From NCBI GenBank assembly GCA_900544685.1, contig UQWA01000022.1:1-54932 (forward strand): DNA of 54,932 nt, read 5' to 3'. A program made the translations under genes and the position numbers. Positions 25,208 to 35,000 of the stretch are shown here, piece by piece (the stretch's first letter is position 1; each line of letters begins with the position of its first letter). The notes beneath the pieces were generated by a model. The model did not search any database, was not told where the DNA came from, and saw only the letters and a list, made by a program, of their open reading frames with translations. The DNA is from an uncultured Lachnospiraceae bacterium. GTDB taxonomy: Bacteria > Bacillota > Clostridia > Lachnospirales > Lachnospiraceae.

Positions 25208-26248
25208 TTATTTCAACACATCCTGGTACACACGCAGCACATTTTTATAAAATATCTTATCTGCGTCATCTTCTGAAAATCCACTTTTTACCAATACTTC
25301 ATACAATTGCTGTACACCGGATGCGTTTCCAAATTCCACTGGATTATTGATTCCATCAAAATCACTTCCAAGACCACAGACCTCTATTCCGCCTATATTT
25401 ACAATGTGTTTTATATGACGCACCATGTCTTCCATTCTGCTTATCTTTTTTGTCTGTTTTCCGGCGTCCATAAAGAGCGAAGTATCTGCCGACAATGCGG
25501 TTGGTTTGTCAGACTCTGTCAGAAAATCATGACAGTAATTCAGTCCCATTACTCCACCCCGGTCTGCCAGCGCACGAATCATATCATCTGTCAGATTCCT
25601 GCATACATTACACTCACTGGCCGCATCTGAATGACTGGCGACAAATGGCTGCGTTGTATGATGCAGTACATCCCAGAATCCGCCATCTGATAAATGTGAC
25701 ACGTCCACGATCATTCCCAGCCGTTCCATCTCCTGAATCATTTCGATACCGAATTCTGTCAGTCCTTTGGAATTTCTCTTGTGGAACAGTGGTGTTCCTG
25801 CTTCATCTGTAGTAAGATTTGGCACACCAATTTCGTTTTCATAATTCCAGGTCAGCGCAATCATCCGTACTCCTAAACGATAAAACGTACGAAGCAATGA
25901 CAGCTGACCTTTTACTACGCAGCCTTCTTCCAAAGTCAGCATAGCACTCATTTTTCCATTTTTCTGATTTTTGACAATGTCTTCATAAGAAAATACCGGT
26001 GCAATCCAGTCATTATTTTCGTTCAGTTCCTGATAATAGCAGTCTATCATCCCGAGTGCTGTCTCCAGTGGGTTCTCTTCCTCGCCCTTATCTACAAACA
26101 TTGCAAAATTCTGCAGCAGATATCCACCCTGCTTCATCTTCTGTAAATCAATACAGAGATTGTTTGATAACAATCTCTGTGTTTCTTTCTGATTCTGTGT
26201 ACGATAAATCTGTGCTATCGTATCACAATGCATGTCAATTACATTCAT
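25208..26248 (-). CDS. Membrane dipeptidase family (M19)
   Basis: The 346-residue protein is an M19 renal-dipeptidase-like zinc hydrolase: NVIDMHCDTIAQIY at the N-terminus (HxD), LTLEEGCVV with the bridging Glu, GMIVDVSHLSD, PFVASHSDAASECN and the late GLGSDFDGI. Such enzymes cleave dipeptides, often with a D-residue at the C-terminal side. The start at 26248 overlaps the malQ stop as ATGA, giving translational coupling; an ATG at 26269 would lie inside malQ. No signal peptide is seen. A dipeptidase within a malto-oligosaccharide operon is unusual and its link to sugar use is unclear. Confidence 0.9.
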   Translation of the reverse strand: MNVIDMHCDTIAQIYRTQNQKETQRLLSNNLCIDLQKMKQGGYLLQNFAMFVDKGEEENPLETALGMIDCYYQELNENNDWIAPVFSYEDIVKNQKNGKMSAMLTLEEGCVVKGQLSLLRTFYRLGVRMIALTWNYENEIGVPNLTTDEAGTPLFHKRNSKGLTEFGIEMIQEMERLGMIVDVSHLSDGGFWDVLHHTTQPFVASHSDAASECNVCRNLTDDMIRALADRGGVMGLNYCHDFLTESDKPTALSADTSLFMDAGKQTKKISRMEDMVRHIKHIVNIGGIEVCGLGSDFDGINNPVEFGNASGVQQLYEVLVKSGFSEDDADKIFYKNVLRVYQDVLK

Positions 26249-27741
26249 CCGTAATACCTTCCATACCACATTGTAATATCTTTAATTTTCTGAATCAGCT
26301 CTTTGCTGAACTCATCTTTTTTCAATCTCCACTTCCAATTCTGTCCAAGTGTGGATGGCTGATTCATTCTCGCTTCATTACCATATCCAAGATAATCCTG
26401 AATTGGAATCACACATAGTTTTGATACGCTTTGCATCGCAGTGCAAATCATATCCCAGTAAATCTCCGTATCTTTATCTCTCTCATTGTTCAGATAGTTT
26501 CGCACCATCTGGCGTTCCTTAGGTAAAATATCCTTAAACCATCCTGTCAATGTCTCGTTATCATGCGTCCCTGTATACACTACACTGTTCTCAGTATAAT
26601 TATGCGGCAAATAATCATTGGCACTTCCGGTATCTCTGGAATCAAAAGCAAATTCTAATACTTTCATGCCTGGAAAACCAGTATCTCTTACCAGTTTTCT
26701 CACAGAGTCCGTAACATATCCAAGATCTTCTGCGATGACCTCTTTCTCGCCCAGACACTCTTTGATTCTCCAGAAAAGCTCCATTCCCGGTCCCTTCTCC
26801 CAGTGTCCGTTTCTTGCGGTCTTTTCTCCATACGGAATTGAAAAATATTCATCAAATCCACGAAAATGATCTATTCTTACCACATCATACAACTGATAAC
26901 AATAGGACAAACGGCGTATCCACCATGCATATCCTGTTGCTCTGTGATAATCCCACCGATACAATGGGTTTCCCCATAACTGCCCATCTGCTGCAAATCC
27001 ATCCGGTGGACATCCTGCTACTGCAGATGGCAGATTTTCATCATCTAACTGAAACAGCTCAGGATTAGCCCAGGTATCTGCACTGTCATAGGCCACATAA
27101 ATTGGAATATCTCCAATGATACGCACATTTTTTTTATGGGCATATTCTTTTAGCCGGTTCCACTGGCTGGTAAATACGAACTGAATGTATTCATAAAATT
27201 CTATCTCATAATACAGCTCTTTCTGGTAATAATCCATGGCATAACCCCAGCGTTTCCGAATATCTTCCGGCCACTGATCCCAGCTTTTTCCTCCAAAAAA
27301 GGCTTTCACTGCCATAAATATAGCATAGTCCCTGACCCAATAACTGTTTTCTTCCATAAATTTATGAAATTCCGGATTCTGGCTGATATTGCTTCTCTCA
27401 TATGCTTTTCGCAAAAGCGGAAATCTGGCTTCATAAAGTTTTCCATAGTCCACATATCTGTCATCATCGCCAAAATCTGCCTGAGCACACTCTTTTTCTG
27501 TCAGTGTTCCCTCTTCAATCAGTTCTTCCAGACTGATAAAATACGGATTTCCAGCAAAAGTAGAAAAAGACTGATACGGCGAATCACCGTAGCTGGTCGG
27601 TCCCAAAGGAAGTATCTGCCAGTATTTCTGACCAGCCTCATTTAACTGGTCAATAAATTGATATGCACTCTTCGAAAAACATCCTATGCCGTATTTTGAT
27701 GGGAGACTACTGACTGGAAGCAGTATTCCACTTGCTCTCAT
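26245..27741 (-). CDS. malQ: 4-alpha-glucanotransferase (amylomaltase)
   Basis: MalQ disproportionates malto-oligosaccharides. The 498-residue GH77 protein has RASGILLPVSSLPSKYGIG, SPYQSFSTFAGNPYFIS, the nucleophile region VVRIDHFRGFDEY (Asp), the acid Glu in VIAEDLGYVT, and YTGTHDNETLTGW. I chose ATG 27741 because AGGAGG lies just before it; six more codons upstream lack a ribosome site. The start lies 35 bp inside the lacI-type regulator gene, so translation is coupled. Confidence 0.96.
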   Translation of the reverse strand: MRASGILLPVSSLPSKYGIGCFSKSAYQFIDQLNEAGQKYWQILPLGPTSYGDSPYQSFSTFAGNPYFISLEELIEEGTLTEKECAQADFGDDDRYVDYGKLYEARFPLLRKAYERSNISQNPEFHKFMEENSYWVRDYAIFMAVKAFFGGKSWDQWPEDIRKRWGYAMDYYQKELYYEIEFYEYIQFVFTSQWNRLKEYAHKKNVRIIGDIPIYVAYDSADTWANPELFQLDDENLPSAVAGCPPDGFAADGQLWGNPLYRWDYHRATGYAWWIRRLSYCYQLYDVVRIDHFRGFDEYFSIPYGEKTARNGHWEKGPGMELFWRIKECLGEKEVIAEDLGYVTDSVRKLVRDTGFPGMKVLEFAFDSRDTGSANDYLPHNYTENSVVYTGTHDNETLTGWFKDILPKERQMVRNYLNNERDKDTEIYWDMICTAMQSVSKLCVIPIQDYLGYGNEARMNQPSTLGQNWKWRLKKDEFSKELIQKIKDITMWYGRYYG

Positions 27742-28792
27742 AGTTTGCTCCTCCTTCATTTTCCCTTATATTTCTGACTGACTGTCCTTCAATCAACTGC
27801 CCTTCGAACACAAGATGTCTGCTCTTATGCTTCTTACGAATCAAGTCCAATAACATCCGAATCGTCGCTTCTGCCATTTCATCTACCGGCTGTCGAATCG
27901 TTGTAATCGAAGGATTATAATATTGCGCTACATCCATTCCGTCAAATCCCACTATAGAATACTGATCCGGGATTTTTCCGCCATGATCCAGAATGGCTTT
28001 ACAGGCTCCTACTGCCATTCGGTCAGACATAGCAAATAATGCTGTAAACTCTTTCCCTTTTTTCAGAAGTTCATCTGTCATCTCGTATCCGGCTTCCATA
28101 CTGTAGGTCGCAAGATTACCGTTAACATAACAGATCAAATCTTCATCAATCTGTATATGATTCTGTTCCAGTGCCTTACGGTATCCCTGAAGACGAAGCC
28201 AGCCAATGCTCTCATCATCTTTTCTGGATCCGACTACCGCAATGCGCTTATGACCATTTTGAATCAGATAATTGACAATCCGATAACTCTCCTTTATATC
28301 ATCAACCGAAACTGATGCATACTCCTGACGTTCGTCTTCTTCTACCAGGCTAATCGTACTTAATACAAATGGAATGGACATCTGCCTCAGTTTCTCTTCA
28401 GAATGTGAAAAATATCCACCGAGAAAAATAATACCCCTCAGACGTTTTTCTTTTTCCAGTTCAATTGCAACTGTAACCTCATCCTGATTATCATCTACAT
28501 GCTGAAGAACCAGTTCATATTTTTCCTTCTGAGTTACCTGCTCAATCACCTTAATCATGCGGTTAAACAGTGGGTTACTGATTCCTTTTACCAGCACAGC
28601 AATTGCTTTTGCATCTGTCCGCTTCAGGTTTCTTGCACTGTTATTCGGCACATAGTTGTTCTGCTCAATTACCTGCATAATCATATCCTTTGTTTCCCTG
28701 TTAATATCCGGATGATTATTCATTGCCCTTGAGACCGTACTGACTCCCACGCCGCATATCTGTGCAATATCTTTAATCGTTACGTTTCCCAT
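27707..28792 (-). CDS. LacI family transcriptional regulator
   Basis: The 361-residue protein has an N-terminal LacI helix-turn-helix (VTIKDIAQICGVGVSTVSRAM, ending NNYVPNNSARNLK with the hinge helix). A periplasmic-binding-like sensor domain follows (about 60-340), with AVLVKGISNPLF and SIVGFDGMDVAQYYNPSITT typical of the GalR/LacI family. ATG 28792 follows a GAGGTC-type site; an in-frame extension to 28843 has none. Its place between the permease genes and malQ suggests it represses the malto-oligosaccharide operon and responds to a maltose-like sugar. A separate promoter lies upstream at 28871-28900. Confidence 0.93.
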   Translation of the reverse strand: MGNVTIKDIAQICGVGVSTVSRAMNNHPDINRETKDMIMQVIEQNNYVPNNSARNLKRTDAKAIAVLVKGISNPLFNRMIKVIEQVTQKEKYELVLQHVDDNQDEVTVAIELEKEKRLRGIIFLGGYFSHSEEKLRQMSIPFVLSTISLVEEDERQEYASVSVDDIKESYRIVNYLIQNGHKRIAVVGSRKDDESIGWLRLQGYRKALEQNHIQIDEDLICYVNGNLATYSMEAGYEMTDELLKKGKEFTALFAMSDRMAVGACKAILDHGGKIPDQYSIVGFDGMDVAQYYNPSITTIRQPVDEMAEATIRMLLDLIRKKHKSRHLVFEGQLIEGQSVRNIRENEGGANYESKWNTASSQ

Positions 28793-28870
28793 TGTTCTGA
28801 CCTCATTTCTTTCAAGAATACCCGTCTTATGCCTACATTTCACCCAGTCTGCCGGGAACCCTTCTTTTCT

Positions 28871-28900
28871 CTTATATGTGGCCGTACATTATCCTGTAAA
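28871..28900 (-). promoter_or_regulatory. Internal promoter before the LacI-type regulator
   Basis: TTTACA (28900-28895) and TATAAG (28876-28871) are 18 bp apart on the minus strand, in the 116-bp gap between the MalG-like permease and the regulator. It would allow the regulator, malQ, dipeptidase and GH13 genes to be read apart from the transporter. Confidence 0.6.
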
Positions 28901-28908
28901 TATTGGTA

Positions 28909-29748
28909 CTAGCCCTTCACTGCACCTGCTACCACACCTTCAATAATATACTTCTGGCAGAACAGATAGAATATAATAATTGGGATAATTGCAAGCACCA
29001 GCGCTCCCATCATAGCTCCCATATCCACAGAACCATATCCACCTTTCAGATACTGTACTGCAATCGGTATGGTCTTATATTTCCTGATATCCAATACCAG
29101 ATATGGAAGAAGATAATCATTCCAGATCCACATTGCCTGAAGAATTGTTACAGTAATACAAGTTGGTTTCAAAATCGGAAGCACGACCTGGAAAAATGTC
29201 TGAAGCGGTGTACATCCATCAATCATGGCTGCCTCTTCGATCTCCAGTGGTATGGATTTTACAAAGCCCACAAACATAAATACGGACAATCCTGCCCCAA
29301 AGCCCAAATACACAACGATTATACCAACCGGATTGTTCAAATGCAATATATTTGCAATTTTCGACAACGTAAACATTACCATCTGGAATGGAACAATCAT
29401 GGAAAACAGACACAGATAGTAGATCGTATTGGTTGCCGCATTTTTCACTCTGCAAATATACCATGCGCACATGGAAGTACACAGAATAATAGCTGCCACG
29501 GAAAATACGGTTATAAACAGAGACCATCCAAAAGCCTGGATAAATCCGGTTTTTTCAATTCCTTTTATATAGTTGTCCCATCCGACAAAAATCTTCCCCT
29601 GCGGAATGGAAAACGGTTCCCTGCTGATATATGCTTTTTTCTTAAAAGAGTTCAGCACTACCAGAAAAATCGGATATACATATGCAATCGAAATAATTGT
29701 AAAAATAACGGTCAGCAATGTACCGTGTTTTGCTTTTCTTGCATTCAT
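28909..29748 (-). CDS. Carbohydrate ABC transporter permease (MalG type)
   Basis: The 279-residue membrane protein has six predicted helices and the ABC permease coupling motif EEAAMIDGCTPLQTFFQVVLPILKP (EAA loop, about 185-210, only partly quoted by position). The N-terminus shows the short cytoplasmic start KHGTLLTVIFTIISIAYVYP. It pairs with the MalF-like permease immediately upstream: the two genes overlap by one base (TAATG). Together with the solute-binding protein it forms a malto-oligosaccharide importer. No ATPase is encoded here, so a shared MsmX-type ATPase elsewhere is expected. Confidence 0.93.
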   Translation of the reverse strand: MNARKAKHGTLLTVIFTIISIAYVYPIFLVVLNSFKKKAYISREPFSIPQGKIFVGWDNYIKGIEKTGFIQAFGWSLFITVFSVAAIILCTSMCAWYICRVKNAATNTIYYLCLFSMIVPFQMVMFTLSKIANILHLNNPVGIIVVYLGFGAGLSVFMFVGFVKSIPLEIEEAAMIDGCTPLQTFFQVVLPILKPTCITVTILQAMWIWNDYLLPYLVLDIRKYKTIPIAVQYLKGGYGSVDMGAMMGALVLAIIPIIIFYLFCQKYIIEGVVAGAVKG

Positions 29749-30596
29749 TACTGCTGTACCTCCTTTGTTCTGGTCAGGATATTCTGCGTAATGGCAATGG
29801 CTGCCACAAGGATAAAGAACAGAACTGCTTTCGCCTGTCCCACACCTTCATATCCGGTTCGTCCATAGAATGTGTTATAAATATTCAGTGCCAGCATTTC
29901 TGACATCTTGGATGGTGCACCGTCTGTCAATGCCAGGTTCTGGTCAAATAATTTGAATCCATTGGTCAGTGTCAGGAATGTACAGATTGTAATGGAAGGC
30001 ATCACCATCGGAATGGTGACATTCTTCAGGATCTGACGATTGTTGGCTCCGTCAATTTTTGCTGCTTCAATCAGTTCTCCCGGGATATTCTGAATACCGG
30101 AAATATAAATAATCATCATATAACCGATCTGCTGCCAGCACATCAAAATAACCAGACCCCAGAATCCATAAACAGAAGAATAGGTCAGGGTTTTCTGAAA
30201 ATGTGCCAAAATACCATTTAATAACAGCTGCCATACATAACCCAGGATGATACCACCAATCAGGTTTGGCATAAAGAACACGGTTCTGAAAATATTCGTT
30301 CCTTTAATTTTCTTTGTCAGGAACATCGCAACTGTAAATGCCAGAATATTAATCAGCAATACAGAGACTACTGTAAAAAGTGCCGTATACCACAGTGAAT
30401 GCAAAAATGGATCCGATGCATCTCCCCAGATCTTCGCATAATTGGAAAGCCCTACCCACTTTGCATCTGTTACGGTTGTGAATTTACAAAACGAAAGATA
30501 GATACCCAAAATAAACGGTGCAACAAATCCAATTGTAAATGCCAGCATTGTCGGTAATACAAATATCGGCCAATATCTTTTAATTGCCTTATCCAT
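29748..30596 (-). CDS. Carbohydrate ABC transporter permease (MalF type)
   Basis: The 282-residue membrane protein has six hydrophobic segments and the EAA coupling loop around PGELIEAAKIDGANNRQIL (about 173-191). It begins MDKAIKRYWPIFVLPTM, typical of sugar permeases of the MalF/UgpA group (CUT1 class). The ribosome site is AAGAAGGG. It follows the solute-binding protein gene after a 97-bp gap that contains a strong hairpin, which may lower permease expression relative to the binding protein. Confidence 0.93.
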   Translation of the reverse strand: MDKAIKRYWPIFVLPTMLAFTIGFVAPFILGIYLSFCKFTTVTDAKWVGLSNYAKIWGDASDPFLHSLWYTALFTVVSVLLINILAFTVAMFLTKKIKGTNIFRTVFFMPNLIGGIILGYVWQLLLNGILAHFQKTLTYSSVYGFWGLVILMCWQQIGYMMIIYISGIQNIPGELIEAAKIDGANNRQILKNVTIPMVMPSITICTFLTLTNGFKLFDQNLALTDGAPSKMSEMLALNIYNTFYGRTGYEGVGQAKAVLFFILVAAIAITQNILTRTKEVQQ

Positions 30597-30620
30597 AATT
30601 TTTCCCTTCTTCTTGATCAG

Positions 30621-30648
30621 AAAAGGATGAGCGAAGCATCGCTCACCC
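30621..30648 (-). terminator. Hairpin between solute-binding protein and permease genes
   Basis: GGATGAGCGA (30625-30634) and TCGCTCACCC (30639-30648) form a 10-bp stem with one mismatch and a 4-nt loop; on the minus strand TTTTCTG follows. It is a weak terminator or 3'-end stabiliser that would leave more message for the binding protein than for the permeases, a common pattern. Confidence 0.7.
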
Positions 30649-30693
30649 TTTTTAAATTCTACTGTTTATTTTTCTGTCTTTATCAGTTAAAAA

Positions 30694-32004
30694 TTATTCT
30701 GCATTTGCTGCTGCATATTCTGTAGCCCATCCGTCAACGAATGCTGTTACAACGCCGTCCCATTCTCCTGTACCCTGAGCGTACTCAAGAAGTGCACTTC
30801 CAACACCATTTTTCCAGTTTTCAGATGGCATGGTAGTGAAGCACCATGTTACAGATGTCTTTCCGTCTTCTACATATTTTGCTGCTTCATTTACCAGAAC
30901 GTTGTCTGCTGCATAATCATCACCGAAAGTGGTGAATGGTGTTGCAAATCCCATATCTTTACTGATTGCTGTTCTTCCTTCATCACTTGTAATACACCAT
31001 GTCAGGAAATCAACTGTAGCCTGAATATCTTCTTCAGATGCTTTTGCATTTACACACCAGTAGTTTTCAGATCCTGTACAAAGTCCCTGATTTTCTTCTC
31101 CTTCAACTCCAATGTAAATTGGAAGCATACCAAGGTCATCTTCAGTCAGGTCTCCTTCTTCCAGGATTCCACTGGTCTCCCATGTACCATTCTGATAGAA
31201 TACTGCTTCACCAAGCGCAAATTCTGCACGTGCATCTTCTGCTGTCTTGCTGGAAATCATACTTGGCTCACAGGTTGCATTGTTGATGTACAGATCCCAG
31301 ATATTCTTGTAATTGTCAAGATAGGTACCTTTGATGGCATCTGTGGATGTGATTCCGTCTGCCTTGTATTCATAATAGATTGGCAGGTTTGCCAGATGAG
31401 TCTTGAATCTCCAGTCGGATGAAGAATCCATACCTGCAGATGTGAATGCACCTTCAATACCCAGGTCATCTTTCTTTGCTGTAATATCTTCTACAACTGC
31501 CTTTAATGTATCAAAGTTGTTGATTTCATCAACAGATGTTACAACAGCGCCGTCTGTCTCAAAGTATTCATTCAGTAATGCCTTGTTGTAGATCAGACCA
31601 TATGTCTCGATCTTGTAAGCGATACCGGATACGGAACCATCTTCATTAATCAGAGCAAAGTCATCACTTGCAAGATTCTTATATATATCTGTATCTTTCA
31701 GGTCATAGCAGTAATCTTTCCATGTAGCAAGACCAACCGGTCCGTTTACCTGAAACAGTGTCGGTGCTTCGCTTTTATCCATTTCTGATTTCAATGTAGA
31801 TTCATATGTTCCGGATGCTGCTGTGACAACCTGTACTTCTGTTCCTGTTTCTTCTGAATACTTCTCAGCAAGTGCTTCCCACTGGTCTGCTACTTCCGGA
31901 GCAAAGTTCAGATAATATACTTTTCCGCCATCTGCGCTGGCTGACATTGCAAATGCACTTGCCATAATTGCTGCTGATACTGCTACTTTCGTTAATTTTT
32001 TCAT
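30694..32004 (-). CDS. Extracellular sugar-binding protein (MalE type)
   Basis: The 436-residue protein belongs to solute-binding family 1: a signal peptide (KKLTKVAVSAAIMASAFAMS, cut after ASA near residue 24), then the ligand-binding lobes. It has SGTYESTLKSEMDKSEAPT, a YGLIYNKALL motif and EDARAEFALGEAVFYQNGTW, as in maltodextrin-binding proteins. It lacks any lipobox Cys at the end of the signal peptide, which is unusual for a single-membrane bacterium, where such proteins are normally lipoproteins. It starts the malto-oligosaccharide operon. The ribosome site is AAGGAGAAGG. Its start lies only 29 bp after the preceding surface-protein gene. Confidence 0.92.
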   Translation of the reverse strand: MKKLTKVAVSAAIMASAFAMSASADGGKVYYLNFAPEVADQWEALAEKYSEETGTEVQVVTAASGTYESTLKSEMDKSEAPTLFQVNGPVGLATWKDYCYDLKDTDIYKNLASDDFALINEDGSVSGIAYKIETYGLIYNKALLNEYFETDGAVVTSVDEINNFDTLKAVVEDITAKKDDLGIEGAFTSAGMDSSSDWRFKTHLANLPIYYEYKADGITSTDAIKGTYLDNYKNIWDLYINNATCEPSMISSKTAEDARAEFALGEAVFYQNGTWETSGILEEGDLTEDDLGMLPIYIGVEGEENQGLCTGSENYWCVNAKASEEDIQATVDFLTWCITSDEGRTAISKDMGFATPFTTFGDDYAADNVLVNEAAKYVEDGKTSVTWCFTTMPSENWKNGVGSALLEYAQGTGEWDGVVTAFVDGWATEYAAANAE

Positions 32005-32033
32005 GTTCCTTCTCCTTTTCTTTTTATGCCGCT

Positions 32034-35000
32034 TTATTTTTTTATGCTATTTCTTACAAATGCTGTATGGCTCTGTCCTCCGTCTGTCGTCTTGCGATTA
32101 TAGAAAACGGCGCTTCCAACCGGACCTGTTGTATCTGTCTGCTTTCCTCCTACATTTATAACTGCAGTTTTTCCAGACACTGTTCCATTGACCACACTAT
32201 GCACCTCTGCCAGTTGATATCGTGCCGTCTGTTCTTCTGATACTGTATATGTTCCGGCAAATACTTTAAAGACAGCTGTCAATGATGCCTTTGTTCCCGT
32301 TCCAACACCTGTTTTTGTAAACTCCACCGTATCATAATATGTATGCATATTTCCAAGTACATCCTTTCCCGTTACTTTAAATGTAAATATAGGATTCCCA
32401 TGTGCCCATACAATATCTGCATTATCAATTTCCTTGGTTACTTTGATCGTACTGTACAGTCTTTTATTCACAAACGACAGTTCAGCGCTTCCTTTCTTGT
32501 TTTCCTGATCAAGGTAGTTTATTTTTGCAATCTGTGCCTTTTCATTCAATGCATACCCTCTTGGTGCTGTGATCTCCGTTACCGTATAGGTCCCCGGATG
32601 CAGGCTTTCAGAAACAGCTTTTCCATCCTTTCCGGTTGTTATGGTTCCTACTACCGCTCCGGCCTTAAAAAGCACTTTCCCTGACAGCGATGTAATATTA
32701 TCCTTGGCTGCTATCTGATATTGTGCTCCGGATAATAGCTCCTCTTTTTCATTCTTTTTGTATACAGTTATCACTGGCAGTTTTCTGGATGCGATGGTAG
32801 TTACTGTATTAGTTGCCGTGTAAGATGATGCATTACCGCGTTTTACTCTCACACTTCCTTTATTACTTACAGTATAAATATCCTTCCCGGATGATGCCTG
32901 ATACACTGGTTCTATTTCTGTCGGATCCATTTTTACCTTAAATGTTATGCGATAGGTATATCCATAAAAATCATTCAGATTTAATGCATCTGCTGCTGCT
33001 TCTACCCTGACGACGTCATTTTCTGTACTGATTGTAAACCAACTGGTCTTGTTTTTCCCATCCTCTAATCTGCTGACTTTCAATCCGCTGACATAATCCA
33101 CACCACTTGGAAGTGTATCTGCTAATACCAGCGAGGAAAACTTATATGCCGGAATCGTATCCAATACTGTATAATCAATTGCGTAATAATATGCACCTGT
33201 TATACTCGATATTTCCAGGCTTTTCCCCCACCTGCTGTTATCATCTGAAACTCTTTTAACAGGATTCTGAAGTTCCGGTGCCACATTATCCTTACTGAAA
33301 ATGGAAACCACTCCATAAGACCCATTTCCTCCATAACTTCCGTCACCGATGGTAGTATTCGTAGAAAACACATGGAAATGATCCCATCTGGTAGATTCTG
33401 CTGTTGTACCGTTATTATAGTACCCATACGCAAATGAAAAATCTGATGTTGTCATTTCCCATACTGCACATGCCTGTGGTGTATCCAGATCCTTTGCTGA
33501 TGTTCCAAATTTTCCTTCCACATAAGTAAAACCTGATACTCCTGCAACCGTTACTCCGTTCTTTGCCCTTAGCCAGTCATCTGCTCCGGTATAATAATAA
33601 CGATGATCCATTGTACCGTTATTCTGCTTTATTCCCACAAACTGTGCATCATCTATATCCCACACCGGAATCTTGACTTTTATTTTTGCCTCTGTAGATG
33701 TTCCTGCTTCTAATATCTGGCAACGGATAACCATGGGACCCTGACGGTCAAATCCAAACTTTAACTGGTTTTTATAAAAACCTGCAAATGGATATACTGT
33801 TTTTCCACTCTTAGGTAATGAAGTTTTCCGATAGGATTGAATGGTGAATTTCATATCGTACCACTTACCGGTTTTATAATCATAAATAACGTTATAATAT
33901 CTGGCTCCGTGACTGGTTCTGTCCGCTAATTGATCCTGTAGAGGGAGCCAGTACAGACAATACTTTTGTGCTATACTTCCCTGAATCCATTTCCCAGAAA
34001 CAGTGGAACCTCCTATTATTTTCAGTGATGATTTTCCTGCATAAAACCTGGCCGAAAGATAATCAGATGTTGCATTACTGCCGTTACTCCATCCAGATAC
34101 TTTTGAAATATTCTCTGTAGCTAACTGTCCTTCATCTGCCACCAGCATTTCTGTCTGACTGTTCATATAATCTGCCAGCTTCATCACATACCTGACAAAT
34201 TCACTGTCTTCATCATGTTCTTCCACCGCTTTTTCCAGATTCTTCTCTTTTGATCCACATTCACAAAGTTCTTTATGAATCAGTACTACTACTTCACAGT
34301 CATCATGAAGCATTCCTTTTTCTCCTGCTTCTGCCATACATCCGCTACACGCCGCATGAAATGCTTCCCATACACCATTACAGGATACCTCATGTTTTGT
34401 AATGGACTTTTCCTGACTTCCGCAATCGCACACTTCTTCCAATGCATTATAAAAGACCGGACAATTCCATGCATGAGCAAATCCATTTTTCTCTGTGCTG
34501 CCACACGAACAGTTCTGTTTCTCCTTATCTGACAGTTGTACCAGTGTATACAATCCACATTTTTCAGCTCCGGTAGCAACAGCAAGACATTCTTTCTCCT
34601 TATTGCAGTATACCTCGCTGTCCTCGCTTACCCTGACATAACCAGATTCATGTCGTCCAATCTTGCTTACATGCTGACCTGTCTCCTGCTGCTCAGCAAC
34701 ATTGTGATCATAAATATTCACATATACCTGCACATCTTCCGGTAACTTCAGTTCCGTTCCTGTTTTGTCCAGAATTTTAAAGTAATATGGATACAGATAC
34801 TGTATGTACTCTGAAACTTCTGAATTCTCAGCTTCATCACCGTATTCTTTCCAGATTTCATCTTTCCAGTCAGCCTTCAGCCCATTCAAAAATGCATCAT
34901 ATTTCCATTCCCCACTGTCTTTTCCATATACCTTTTCCAGTTCTGTTCCCGCATACAGAATCAGTTCTGTTCCATCCGGAAATGCATGATTCTCCGGTGC

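Noticed and set aside
28903..29868. 321-codon frame antisense to the permeases
   Set aside because: It is a shadow of the MalG- and MalF-like genes, rich in His and Lys without domain features.
23527..32004. ATP-binding subunit for the sugar transporter
   Set aside because: No Walker A/ABC signature protein is encoded in the operon, so it must be supplied from elsewhere.
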